This document shows positions 45,998 to 54,197 of a stretch of 64,000 nt of DNA, piece after piece. A program made the translations under genes and the position numbers. The first letter of the stretch is position 1, and each line of letters starts with the position of its first letter. This DNA comes from Methylovulum sp. (lineage in GTDB: Bacteria; Pseudomonadota; Gammaproteobacteria; Methylococcales; Methylomonadaceae). The stretch spans positions 1 through 64,000 of the forward strand of contig JAURZI010000035.1 in the NCBI GenBank assembly GCA_030653435.1, given 5' to 3'. The notes under the pieces are model-generated. The model was not told where the DNA came from. It saw only the letters and a program-made list of their open reading frames with translations, and made no database searches.

Positions 45998-48151
45998 TCA
46001 TGCGCCGGGTTGGCCCAATCTAGCGCTGACCAGCTCTGCTACCGCCGGGTAATTGACCTTGCCTGTTGCCATTACCGGAATCGCGTCAACGACCAGGATT
46101 TTTTTGGGCAACAATATGGCGGCAATGCCCCCTATTGCCGCCAACTCGCTTACCATGGCCTGTTTTTGTGTTGTCAGCAGGACGATCTGCTCACCTTTCT
46201 TGGCATCGGGCAGGCTGGCCGCAGCATGCTGTGCCTCTGGCCAAGCCTTGGCCGCGAGTTGTTCAACAGCCGTCAACGAGACCATTTCTCCGCCGACTTT
46301 GGCAAAACGTTTGCTGCGCCCGCGTATGCTGATAAAGCCATTATCATCGACATGGGCGATGTCGCCGGTGTCATACCAGCCTGGGCCATACAGCGATGTC
46401 GTCGGGACCAATTTGCCGGGGGCGTCCGCCAACAGATAGCCGAGCATGATATTAGGGCCGTTGAGATGCAGTTTTCCGGCCTCGCTAATGCCGTCGACTG
46501 GCTCCAGCCGATAAGACATATTGGGCATCAAACGGCCAACCGTGCCCGCCTTGAAGTCCATAGGCGTGTTCACCGAAGCGACCGGCGCAGTTTCCGTTGC
46601 CCCGTAGCCTTCCAGGATGCGGATGCCGAATTTATCGGCCCACAGCTGGCGCGTGCTTTCCTGTAGTTTTTCGGCACCAGCGACAACATAACGCATCGCA
46701 TAAAAATCATAGGCATGGGCTTTTTTGCCGTAAGCGGCTAAAAACGTATTGGTCCCGAACATGATGGTCGCGCTGATTTCATAAGCGATTTCAGGGATCA
46801 CGCTAAAGTGCAAGGGTGTGGGATAAAAAAACGTTGTCATGCCGTTCAGCACGGGCAGCAAGGTGCCGACGGTAAAACCGAAGGAATGGAACATGGGCAG
46901 GAAATTGATCACGGTATCTTGCGGCGTAAAGCTGATGCGCGCCGCAATTTGCTTGTGATTGGCCAGGATGTTGCTGTGCGATAAGACGACGCCTTTGGGG
47001 GTGCCTTCAGAGCCGGAAGTAAACAGCACGACAGCCGGGCTATCGGGACTGTATCGGTCATGTTGGTACCAGTAGTTGGCGGATTTGCTTTGCAACAGTG
47101 CCTTGAATTTGTCCATGGCTGAAATATCGGCGGCCAAGTCTTCCAGGTATACCAGTTGGGTTTGTTTAGCCAGATAGTCAGCTTCTTCGGATAACTTGCC
47201 CAACTCAATAAAGCGGCGGGAGGTCAACACGGTTTTAATTAATGCCGTTTGGCATGCGGATACCATGCCGGCAGCGCCGGTTGAATAATTCAGCATCGCC
47301 GGCACCCGTCCGTGCAATTGCAAACCTAACACCACACACAGCGTTTTGGTGGAGTTAGGCAGAAAAACCCCGACGTGCTCGCCGGTTTCGGTAATTGTTT
47401 TTAGCGCGTTTCCGACGGCAATCGTGCGGGTGACCAGCTTGTCGTAAGATAACGGTATGCGGTCAAGATCTTCTGCGACAGTATGTTTGCCGCCGTGTAT
47501 CTTTCGGGCTTCAAGCAAGCTGGAGAAGATGCTTTGTCGGTAATGGGCCGTGGCAAAGATCATCTCGGTCATGATATCAGCGAGTATATGGCCGCTGTAT
47601 TTACGGCGGTTTTTACCCGTGAGCCCTTTATGCGCGGCAATATGCGTGTGGGGTAAAATTTGAATTGTGATTTTGGGAAAGAAACGTAGGCGGACAATAT
47701 TCCGTAATTTGGAAAAATGGGTGTACTGGGCACCTTCAATGCGTATCGGCAAAATGGCCGCCCCCGATTTATCGGCAACCATGCCGGTGCCGTCATAAAT
47801 TTTCATTAAAGAGCCGGTCGCGGTGATACGACCTTCAGGGAAAATAACTGTTTTGGTGTCATTTTGTAGATGATGGATCAAATCCTTCAGCGACAGCGGA
47901 TGGGTGGGATCCATAGGGAACACATGGGAAAGGCCTAAAAAAGGCTTTAGCCACCAGCGTTGGGAAATATGCGTGTTGATCGCGAAGGTGATGTCATCAG
48001 GTAAAAAGACGCCCAGTAATAACGGGTCTAAAAGCGACGTGTGATTGGCTATGATCAGCACCCGTTTCCCGGCGTTGTGGTAATTGTCCAGGCCTTTGAC
48101 TTCAACGTTGTAGATGAGGCCCAGCAGCCAGTGTAAAATTTTTTTTAGCAT
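45998..48151 (-). CDS. aas: Bifunctional acyl-ACP synthetase / 2-acyl-GPE acyltransferase Aas
   Basis: 717 residues. The N-terminal PlsC-like domain (about 1-190) has NHTSLLDPLLLG (HX4D) and FPEGRI. The C-terminal AMP-binding synthetase (about 220-710) has VVLFTSGSEGTPKGVVLSHSN, GYGATETAPV and WYDTGDIAHVDDNGFISIRGR. The enzyme reacylates lysophosphatidylethanolamine delivered by LplT. Both halves keep their motifs and the length equals that of Escherichia coli Aas. Confidence 0.95.
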   Translation of the reverse strand: MLKKILHWLLGLIYNVEVKGLDNYHNAGKRVLIIANHTSLLDPLLLGVFLPDDITFAINTHISQRWWLKPFLGLSHVFPMDPTHPLSLKDLIHHLQNDTKTVIFPEGRITATGSLMKIYDGTGMVADKSGAAILPIRIEGAQYTHFSKLRNIVRLRFFPKITIQILPHTHIAAHKGLTGKNRRKYSGHILADIMTEMIFATAHYRQSIFSSLLEARKIHGGKHTVAEDLDRIPLSYDKLVTRTIAVGNALKTITETGEHVGVFLPNSTKTLCVVLGLQLHGRVPAMLNYSTGAAGMVSACQTALIKTVLTSRRFIELGKLSEEADYLAKQTQLVYLEDLAADISAMDKFKALLQSKSANYWYQHDRYSPDSPAVVLFTSGSEGTPKGVVLSHSNILANHKQIAARISFTPQDTVINFLPMFHSFGFTVGTLLPVLNGMTTFFYPTPLHFSVIPEIAYEISATIMFGTNTFLAAYGKKAHAYDFYAMRYVVAGAEKLQESTRQLWADKFGIRILEGYGATETAPVASVNTPMDFKAGTVGRLMPNMSYRLEPVDGISEAGKLHLNGPNIMLGYLLADAPGKLVPTTSLYGPGWYDTGDIAHVDDNGFISIRGRSKRFAKVGGEMVSLTAVEQLAAKAWPEAQHAAASLPDAKKGEQIVLLTTQKQAMVSELAAIGGIAAILLPKKILVVDAIPVMATGKVNYPAVAELVSARLGQPGA

Positions 48152-48302
48152 TATAGTTATCCTCCGGTTGTTATTTTAGCAGATATAACAAAACGTCTTG
48201 CTTGGAGGTACTATAATCAATTAATTAATCGATGTTCAATTTTTTTTCAACAGCATCAGTTTGTCCGTTATCGTTGGCTGGTGACGCAATTGGGATCGCT
48301 AC

Positions 48303-48692
48303 TTAGCCCAATAAATCTTCGGCAGTGGTTGTAAAAAAAGCGGCGGGGGGCATCCAGCAATCAGGGTCGTATTTTTGTGTCCAGCATACCAGTTGTTGCA
48401 AGACCGGTAGCAAATCGGCACCTTTAGCGGTCAGGAAGTAGTCATAGCGCAACGGTTTTTCCTGGTAAGGCTGTTTTTTGATGATGCCATGTTCTTCCAG
48501 TTGGCGCAGCCGATTGGCGAGGATATTGGTAGGAATGCCTTCGGGCGAATTTTGGAAATCGCAGTATCTTTTTTTCCCTAGGCACATATCGCGCACGATG
48601 ACTAGGCTCCACTTGTCGCCAATTAAGTCCAGCGCTTTGGACAAAGGGCAGGGGGACCGGTAGGGTTGTGTTGCTGTTTTCATCAAAGTCAA
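48303..48692 (-). CDS. HxlR-family redox-type regulator
   Basis: 129 residues (or start at the second Met, 48683). A winged helix with the conserved Cys in SPCPLSKALDLIGDKWSLVIVRDM and the pattern GIPTNILANRLRQLEEHGIIKKQPYQEKPLRYDYFLT. HxlR proteins often sense electrophiles or quinones through this cysteine. It is divergent from the GST gene, with two identical-format palindromes between them, so it probably represses both. Confidence 0.93.
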   Translation of the reverse strand: MTLMKTATQPYRSPCPLSKALDLIGDKWSLVIVRDMCLGKKRYCDFQNSPEGIPTNILANRLRQLEEHGIIKKQPYQEKPLRYDYFLTAKGADLLPVLQQLVCWTQKYDPDCWMPPAAFFTTTAEDLLG

Positions 48693-48709
48693 AATTATCC
48701 GTTATAGCC

Positions 48710-48726
48710 ACTTGTAAAAAACAAGT
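48710..48726. promoter_or_regulatory. HxlR operator 1
   Basis: ACTTGTaaaaaACAAGT, a perfect 6-bp inverted repeat with 5-bp spacer, 18 bp upstream of the HxlR start. The ACTTG-CAAGT format is that of HxlR-family sites. Confidence 0.75.
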
Positions 48727-48746
48727 TTATATGTAAATATCTAGTT

Positions 48747-48763
48747 ACTTGCAATAAGCAAGT
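48747..48763. promoter_or_regulatory. HxlR operator 2
   Basis: ACTTGCaataaGCAAGT, a second perfect palindrome of the same size, centred 37 bp from operator 1 and 34 bp before the GST start. Confidence 0.75.
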
Positions 48764-48796
48764 GATAATCCCACCACCTATTCCTAAGAGGCCGTT

Positions 48797-49423
48797 ATGA
48801 AACTGTATCATTTTCCAATATCACCGAATTCGCGCCGGGTAGTCGCCGTATTGCATCATTTGGATTTGGCTTGCGAACTGCAAGCCCTCGATTTAAGTAA
48901 AGGCGAACACATGCAACCGTACTTTCTGAGCCTGAATCCCAATCACATGATACCCACCTTGGTTGACGGCGATTTTGTATTATGGGAATCGAATGCCATT
49001 ATGCAGTACCTCTGTTCCAAAGCGCCAGACAATTCGCTATGGCCTATGGACCCAAAAAACCAAGCCGATGTGAGCCGTTGGCAGTTTTGGCAAGCTTCCC
49101 ATTTTGGCAGGGCCTGCGGTGTTTTTATTTACGAGCACTTGGTCAAGAAATTTTTAAACCAGGGTGAACCTGATGCCAGTGAAATCGCTAAAGCTGAAGA
49201 CAGTTTTCATCGCTTTGCCAGCGTGCTTGAAGCGCATCTGGCCGGACGTGAATGGCTGGTAGGTGACGGCGTGACGCTTGCTGATTTGTCAGTGGGTTCT
49301 TTTTTGGACTTGGCTGAAATGGCGCAGTATCCAATAGCGTCTTACGCCGAAATACTGCGTTGGTATGGCAATATCGGTCAATTGCCGGCATGGCAGAGTT
49401 CGGCACCGGCTAAAATAGCGTAG
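48797..49423 (+). CDS. Glutathione S-transferase
   Basis: 208 residues. N-terminal thioredoxin-like domain (about 1-80) with MKLYHFPISPNSRRVV, NPNHMIPTLVDGDFVLWESNAIMQYL (cis-Pro and ESNAI glutathione-binding motif), then an all-helical C-terminal domain with GDGVTLADLSVGS. It probably conjugates glutathione to electrophiles. Regulation by the divergent HxlR protein suggests an inducible detoxification role. AGAGG lies upstream of the ATG. Confidence 0.93.
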   Translation: MKLYHFPISPNSRRVVAVLHHLDLACELQALDLSKGEHMQPYFLSLNPNHMIPTLVDGDFVLWESNAIMQYLCSKAPDNSLWPMDPKNQADVSRWQFWQASHFGRACGVFIYEHLVKKFLNQGEPDASEIAKAEDSFHRFASVLEAHLAGREWLVGDGVTLADLSVGSFLDLAEMAQYPIASYAEILRWYGNIGQLPAWQSSAPAKIA

Positions 49424-49439
49424 GATTTTCTCAACCAAA

Positions 49440-49468
49440 GCCTTCCAGGTTTTTAAAATCTGGAAGGC
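49440..49468 (+). terminator. Hairpin after GST gene
   Basis: Perfect 9-bp stem gccttccag / ctggaaggc with an 11-nt AT-rich loop, 17 bp after the GST stop. No T-run follows. Confidence 0.55.
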
Positions 49469-49556
49469 CTAATACTAAGTGACACTGCTAGAGACAATAA
49501 AAACCCCGCTAAGGATTTGGCCAACAATAACTTCCCGAAATTGAGTTGGCAAACCG

Positions 49557-49655
49557 GGTAGTGGGTGACACCTGTGATTTTTGGTATATTTTGAGTTTAG
49601 ATAATACTGCGCTGGTCTTATGACTTGCTACATAAAAATCACCTGCCCACAATGT
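49557..49655 (+). mobile_element. IS1-family left-end remnant
   Basis: This ~91-bp piece begins with the terminal inverted repeat ggtagtgggtgacacctgtg and runs to the start of InsA (ATG ACT TGC TAC ATA, reading MTCYIKITCPQC). It is a near-identical direct repeat of 56083-56173. The element is cut off by the phage amidase remnant, so only the left end survives. Confidence 0.8.
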
Positions 49656-49991
49656 AAACTTGCGGCTTGAGCGTCGCCCATTGCGCCAGGCTGAAGCGGT
49701 CGGTGCCGACCATACAGATACCGATGCCATTGGTGTTATAGTCGATGCAGTGCGCACCGGTTTCCAGCTCGTGCCGCCCGCACTCGGCCGCGCCATTGAC
49801 ACGGTTGACCAGGTGGTAGCCGATGTACTTCAAATCGGGACGATGTTGGGGGAATAAGGCCCTATTGCGTGTAAAGCCGCGCTGCTTGTGCCAGGCGTCA
49901 ATATCGAGCGCGGTAAACGGCCGACCGTTGGGGGGGCGGCGCAGTGGATGATCAGGGATTTGATTTGCGATGCGGTGCGACGATTGCTCAT
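49639..49991 (-). pseudogene. Phage N-acetylmuramoyl-L-alanine amidase, frameshifted and truncated
   Basis: The ATG at 49991 has a strong GGAGG site. It reads MSNRRTASQIKSLIIHCAAP, then a run of seven G (49930-49936) shifts the frame. After removing one base the frame continues NGRPFTALDIDAWHKQRGF, YIGYHLVNRVNG, ELETGAHCIDYNTNGIGICMVGTDRF, the Amidase_2 (T7-lysozyme-like) pattern. The C-terminus is lost where IS1 sequence begins. In Mu-like phages such enzymes act as endolysins. A one-base sequencing error in the homopolymer cannot be excluded, but the lost 3' end can only be a pseudogene. Confidence 0.85.
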
Positions 49992-50035
49992 GGTGCCTCC
50001 GTAAATGTTGAAGGCAGTGTAAACAGCGGGCATAA

Positions 50036-50071
50036 AAAAGCCGCGCCGGAAGGGGTTCCGGTGCGGCTTTT
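50036..50071 (-). terminator. Strong terminator after XRE-ImmA gene
   Basis: 16-bp stem (one G-U) aaaagccgcgccggaa / ttccggtgcggctttt, 4-nt loop, with a T6 run on the minus strand. It would end the 51.9-50.2 kb transcript and is about 45 bp before the amidase start. Confidence 0.85.
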
Positions 50072-50176
50072 GGAGTGGATTCTATTTAATTATAGCGTTA
50101 AGGGATCGTCAATCGCTGAAGCCAGCGTAGCAGCTTGAAACATTGGGAACGAAAAGCGTGTGCCCAACCTACTCGG

Positions 50177-51256
50177 CTAAACCATTTTTAAGCGAAACGG
50201 GTGAGTCGCACTTATTGTTGGATTGGGGTTGGGTTTGGCTCTGCAAAGCCCGCCAATAAGCGATTCGATCTCATCCAAGGGAATGCTAAGTTCTGACGCC
50301 ACATTGTTTTTGGTTAAGCGGTCCCTCCATAAGGCCTCAAAAACTTTGTGCCACAACACGGATTCTTCTCTATCCTTAGGTTTCGGTTCACAGGTTCTAT
50401 ATCCGAGACTACTCATTTGCTTGCACAATTCACGATAATGCCATTGAGAAAGCAAGTTGGAATCATAAGACCTCTTAGCGAGAGCCGCCACAGAAACTCC
50501 CCAGCGCTCTTTACCGATAATAAGCTGCTCTAGGGATCTCACTCTAGGCATATTGGCAATAAGATCGTCTTTCGGGATTAAAAAAGCCGAGGCGAATTGA
50601 TCGGCGTCGCGTTCAGCATCACGGCTTCGAGATGCGCCATGCATATGCATCACTAAGTGCCCCAGCTCATGTGCCGCATCAAACCGGCTACGTTCCGCTG
50701 ATTTGAATGTATTCAGAAAAACATAAGGGACACCATTGCGCCAACATGAGTACGCGTCTACATTTTTATTGCTTTCAGACAATGAAAACAACCGAACACC
50801 TTTTGCTTCAAGCAACTTGAGCATATGCTTAATGGGTTTTGAGCCTATGTTCCAATACTGGCGAAGAGATAAAGCGGCGGCGACGGGGTCTTCATCCCGT
50901 AGATCAAGTAAGTCCGGCTGCGGCAAGTTAAACCTTTGCGATACCCAATCATCCAATAAATAGGCAATGACCCCGGCCGCCAAGGCTGCATCTCGTTGGC
51001 GCGCAGTCAAAGATGTGAGGCTACGAAAGCTTACGGCATCGGCTGTGATTTCTTCGTACTTATCTATGTAAAAAAAATCAATGGGATAGGAAAGAACCTG
51101 AGCAAAGGCTGCTATGGTTTTTCGGTCAGGGTCTTGAGTATCACCGGTTTCTATCCTGGTCAAGGTTACCTGCGAAACGCCAGCCAGTTCTGCCAGTTTC
51201 TTTTTGGTAAGTTGCCTGCGCTTCCTAGCAATTGACAACATGATTGGATTAAACAC
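50177..51256 (-). CDS. XRE helix-turn-helix / ImmA-IrrE metallopeptidase fusion
   Basis: 359 residues. An N-terminal XRE domain (about 8-62: KKKLAELAGVSQVTLTRIETGD) is joined to an ImmA/IrrE-type zinc peptidase domain (about 150-290) with AAHELGHLVMH (HExxH) and the downstream RDADQFASAFLIPKDDL glutamate-like helix. Such proteins cleave or sense repressors and occur in mobile elements and toxin-antitoxin-like pairs. The partner gene is 8 bp upstream on the same strand, and a strong terminator follows, so the two form a closed module in the phage-derived region. Confidence 0.9.
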   Translation of the reverse strand: MFNPIMLSIARKRRQLTKKKLAELAGVSQVTLTRIETGDTQDPDRKTIAAFAQVLSYPIDFFYIDKYEEITADAVSFRSLTSLTARQRDAALAAGVIAYLLDDWVSQRFNLPQPDLLDLRDEDPVAAALSLRQYWNIGSKPIKHMLKLLEAKGVRLFSLSESNKNVDAYSCWRNGVPYVFLNTFKSAERSRFDAAHELGHLVMHMHGASRSRDAERDADQFASAFLIPKDDLIANMPRVRSLEQLIIGKERWGVSVAALAKRSYDSNLLSQWHYRELCKQMSSLGYRTCEPKPKDREESVLWHKVFEALWRDRLTKNNVASELSIPLDEIESLIGGLCRAKPNPNPTISATHPFRLKMV

Positions 51257-51264
51257 GCCGACTC

Positions 51265-51903
51265 CTATTTTTTTGAAACATACACTTCAAAGTCGCTGTC
51301 ATCGTCATCATCACTTCTGTTGCTACGGGGTTCTGGAGTGAAAGATTCATCTACGACAAAGATACGTTCATGGAATCCCTCAAATTGATTGCCCTCAAAC
51401 CACATTGGACGCGAAACTTCAGCCTTAACGGATAATTGATCATCTACGCTAACACAAATTAACCAAACCGCCGGGAAACTACCGAAGTTATCTTTTTTTA
51501 AACCGTGAGATGTGTCGAATAAATCGGTTTGTCCCGAATTGATAAGATTCCTGGATACAGGGCCTTTAGCTGAAATCGCTCGAGGGAAGCCATCTGGATT
51601 GCATGCCAAATCCACATTCTGAAAACACAACTGTATTCCAAGTTCATCATTGACCGTGGATTCGACATTACCAAGACGGTTTTCCCGCCATCCTTTAGGC
51701 AATAGTTGCAGGCGTTTTGCCCTTACTCCATGAATGTAGGATAAAGTTCCCGGAGTGCCATAAGGATCGATGGATAATGAATCCGCCCGACCACCTGCGG
51801 CGGACATTGCTATTGATTTAACAATGTTCGTATTAAGTCCGATCTTGGCAAGAGCGTTAGGCGATTGTACGACAGGTATAATGATAGATTTCTTGTTGAG
51901 CAT
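51265..51903 (-). CDS. Hypothetical protein paired with XRE-ImmA gene
   Basis: 212 residues from ATG 51903, chosen because GAGG lies 6 nt upstream; the ATG at 51915 is in frame but lacks a site. No signal peptide or membrane segment. Features: VKSIAMSAAGGRADSLSID, a beta-rich middle (VWLICVSVDDQLSVKAEVSR) and an acidic tail RSDDDDDSDFEVYVSKK. I do not recognise the family. Spacing of 8 bp to the XRE-ImmA gene and the shared terminator indicate one two-gene unit; it may be the regulated partner (effector or substrate). Confidence 0.75.
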   Translation of the reverse strand: MLNKKSIIIPVVQSPNALAKIGLNTNIVKSIAMSAAGGRADSLSIDPYGTPGTLSYIHGVRAKRLQLLPKGWRENRLGNVESTVNDELGIQLCFQNVDLACNPDGFPRAISAKGPVSRNLINSGQTDLFDTSHGLKKDNFGSFPAVWLICVSVDDQLSVKAEVSRPMWFEGNQFEGFHERIFVVDESFTPEPRSNRSDDDDDSDFEVYVSKK

Positions 51904-52221
51904 GTGATGCCTCATGTTAATTTTTCTAGTCTACATTGTAGGTTGAAAAAATTAACATAGCAAGGCGAATGCAAATCCGTATTAAAGATGCCATGCCGGT
52001 CTAGTTGCGGTCGGGCACATGCCTTTCGTGCCCGACTTAAAGCAGATTGAAGTCCGTAAGGCAGATCCGCCGATAGGCAATCCGTCATTTCGAAGTCACC
52101 GATGGCGGTTTGCTGTTGCGAAACTGCCTTACAGCCGTACATTTAATCAGAGAGTAATGTATCATCAATCGCCCGATGAGCTACAGATAGCCAGTAATGA
52201 CCTGTTGCGGATCGCTAGGTT

Positions 52222-52301
52222 AGCATTGTGAATGGCTGCATTTGAATATACACGTCTGTTCGCACAACTAAATGCTTGATTGCAAGACATGACCCCTGTG
52301 A
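52222..52301 (+). repeat. Left ~80-bp inverted repeat flanking TPR-HEPN genes
   Basis: From agcattgtgaatggctgc to tgacccctgtga. It matches the reverse complement of 53630-53711 over almost its whole length with about ten mismatches and a 2-bp gap. The pair encloses the two genes at 52464-53560. Confidence 0.85.
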
Positions 52302-52321
52302 CATGTGATCCCTGTGACATG
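52290..52321 (+). repeat. 16-bp tandem duplication
   Basis: tgacccctgtgacatg is followed at once by tgatccctgtgacatg (15 of 16 identical), at the inner edge of the left inverted repeat. Confidence 0.7.
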
Positions 52322-52463
52322 AGAATTTATGGTCGGCGTGCAGGCTCTATTTACCATAAGGTTTGTTTTACTTGCCGGTAGATAGTGGTTACACTTTATA
52401 AGAAAAAATACTTGCAAACCGTTCTGTCATTGTTTGCTTCATGCCGTTTGCCGGACTATTTAA

Positions 52464-53216
52464 ATGACCTTACAGACTAATACGATAGAAAACCAGCTAA
52501 TTGAAGAGATTTGCCACTTCATTAGGGACGATGCAACGCCTTCGGAGTTCGAAGTCGCCCGGCTCAAGCGGGAAGCGGCCAAACTGAAAAATGGTAACCG
52601 CGCTGTTTATGCAGCCTGTTTGGGGATGATTGCATGCCTGCTTAACGACGTAGAGGAATGTAAAAAACAGCACGAACTAGCCATTCTTTTAGACGGTTCT
52701 ATCGAACATTACGAAGCTTATTTTACGTCGCTTTATAACCTTGGCCGTATTCGGGATGCCTATCATTGGGTTCAAAAAGGTTTAAGCTTATTTCCGCATG
52801 CGCCTAAGCTGATTTTATCAGCAGTCGAATCGGCTTATTTTTTGGGATTGTTTGATAAAGTCGTTGAGTATTATCAAGCGTTGATCCCATTGCAACTGGT
52901 CGGCATGGAGCAACAAGCGGAACATTTTGTTCATGACGCCGAGCGTGTTTTAAGATTGGGAATACCAGAGTCAAGTTTGCATAAATTATCCGATATTTTA
53001 GAGTCTATTCGTTTAAAGCATGATGCCGGTATAAAAAAGATCAATCTTTCTTTGATTCAGATGGAAGAAGCCCAAGGCTTGTTTAATTGGATCGAAACAA
53101 CATCGGACGTCGATACCACAGTCGAGATGAACATGGAATTATGTGAATTACTTGCCAGACAATCCGATATCAATCTCGGTAATATGACAGTTGCTTTCAG
53201 AGCCTGCCAACACTAA
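52464..53216 (+). CDS. TPR-like protein, putative partner of HEPN protein
   Basis: 250 residues, soluble, helical. Segments such as NGNRAVYAACLGMIACLLND, HYEAYFTSLYNLGRIRDAYHWVQKGLSLFP and LILSAVESAYFLGLFDKVVEYYQAL show the tetratricopeptide pattern at about residues 45-150. No catalytic motif is visible. Its stop overlaps the start of the HEPN gene by one base (TAATG), so the two are translationally coupled. The usual toxin-antitoxin layout makes this the likely binding partner or neutraliser, which is inference. Confidence 0.75.
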   Translation: MTLQTNTIENQLIEEICHFIRDDATPSEFEVARLKREAAKLKNGNRAVYAACLGMIACLLNDVEECKKQHELAILLDGSIEHYEAYFTSLYNLGRIRDAYHWVQKGLSLFPHAPKLILSAVESAYFLGLFDKVVEYYQALIPLQLVGMEQQAEHFVHDAERVLRLGIPESSLHKLSDILESIRLKHDAGIKKINLSLIQMEEAQGLFNWIETTSDVDTTVEMNMELCELLARQSDINLGNMTVAFRACQH

Positions 53217-53560
53217 TGCCGGTCGACAAACAAGAGTTTCTGCAATTCGCAAAATCGTTGCCCGAAGGCACCGAAATTCAAATTAGAAATGCCGTAAGCC
53301 GGGCGTATTACGCGGCTTACCATGCTTGTTTGGAAGTCTACAGCATAGATAATTCGGTCGAGGGTGGCGTTCATTCAAAACTTATTTCCAGCCTGATAAA
53401 AAGCACCGATGTTAACGATAGAAAAATCGGTTTCATCCTTCAACAGCTAAAAGGGCTTAGAACCGTAGCGGATTATTATTTATCGGAAACAGTTTCAGCT
53501 CATGATAAGGAAACATCGATCAAGCAAACGGAAAAGTTGATTGAGGCATTACCGAAATAG
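53216..53560 (+). CDS. HEPN-domain protein with Rx6H ribonuclease motif
   Basis: 114 residues, one HEPN domain. The segment RNAVSRAYYAAYHACLEVY gives R29-x6-H36, the metal-independent RNase motif of HEPN toxins and defence effectors; the second helix pair includes RTVADYYLS. The gene is coupled to the TPR gene by a one-base overlap. Together they look like a two-component toxin-antitoxin or abortive-infection pair, and both lie within a pair of ~80-bp inverted repeats. HEPN proteins can also be non-toxic binding modules, so activity is unproven. Confidence 0.85.
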   Translation: MPVDKQEFLQFAKSLPEGTEIQIRNAVSRAYYAAYHACLEVYSIDNSVEGGVHSKLISSLIKSTDVNDRKIGFILQQLKGLRTVADYYLSETVSAHDKETSIKQTEKLIEALPK

Positions 53561-53629
53561 TCAATAGGATATGAGCGAAATCGACCTTTCAGGAATACGT
53601 TCGGGTCGAGCCTCATCCATTACGGCCTA

Positions 53630-53711
53630 TCACTGGGGTCAGATCTTGCGATCAAGCATTTAGTTGCGCTGACAGACGGGTATATATTCAAATGCAGCCA
53701 TTCACAATGCT
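53630..53711 (-). repeat. Right ~80-bp inverted repeat flanking TPR-HEPN genes
   Basis: Reverse complement of the left repeat (52222-52301): ends agcattgtgaa outward and tgacccc inward. About 70 bp after the HEPN stop. Confidence 0.85.
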
Positions 53712-53767
53712 CACCCAGCAGCCCGCGGCCGGTTAAACCCATTCATTGTCGGTCACACGTCCAATAC

Positions 53768-54178
53768 CTAATCATCAAACAAATCCCGATTAGGGCACGG
53801 CACACGCTGTTCCAGCCGCTTACGTAAAGCGCGCATGCCGCGTTCGGTATAGTGGTGCTTTTCGGCCAGCTGCACCGTGTTCAGGCCGCTTTTGATATCC
53901 GCCAGGATGGCCTGGTGTTTCAGCCATTGCAGCGCCTGTTGGCATTTGGGGATGCTGGTTTCCGCGCCGTCGTAATAGCGGCAATAGGCTTGCAGCGCTT
54001 CGAAGCCGATCACCGGCACCAGGAAATGGTCGCTCTTGGGGTATCGGGGCCATTTAACCCGGCGGCCGCCGCGCGTGTTCACCAGCGCGATGGCGGCTTC
54101 AAGGCCGCCGATGCCGACCAGTTCGTGCGCGCTTTCCGGCAAGCACGACAGATTCAGGTTATCGACGCTAAGCTTCAT
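53768..54178 (-). CDS. Mor/Mu middle-operon-regulator-like phage protein
   Basis: 136 residues. LPESAHELVGIGGLEAAIALVNTRGGRRVKWP matches the N-terminus of Mor-type activators of Mu-like phages, and the C-terminus has a helix-turn-helix pattern (NTVQLAEKHHYTERGMRALRKRLEQ). In Mu, Mor activates the middle promoter. It is 19 bp after the GemA-like gene, the Mu-like order, so both are from an old Mu-like prophage; most other phage genes are absent. Confidence 0.8.
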   Translation of the reverse strand: MKLSVDNLNLSCLPESAHELVGIGGLEAAIALVNTRGGRRVKWPRYPKSDHFLVPVIGFEALQAYCRYYDGAETSIPKCQQALQWLKHQAILADIKSGLNTVQLAEKHHYTERGMRALRKRLEQRVPCPNRDLFDD

Positions 54179-54197
54179 GTCCGGCAGTCCGTTGCGC

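Larger units (their letters stand above)
51904..52463. other. Intergenic region between the XRE-ImmA module and the TPR-HEPN module
   Basis: It should carry promoters for both divergent modules. It includes the left inverted repeat (52222-52301) and a 16-bp tandem duplication (52290-52321). Two short overlapping frames here lack any recognisable features and are not called. Confidence 0.5.

Noticed and set aside
51912-52231. Short overlapping ORFs on both strands
   Set aside because: No ribosome binding site, no domain, and they overlap each other and the repeat region.
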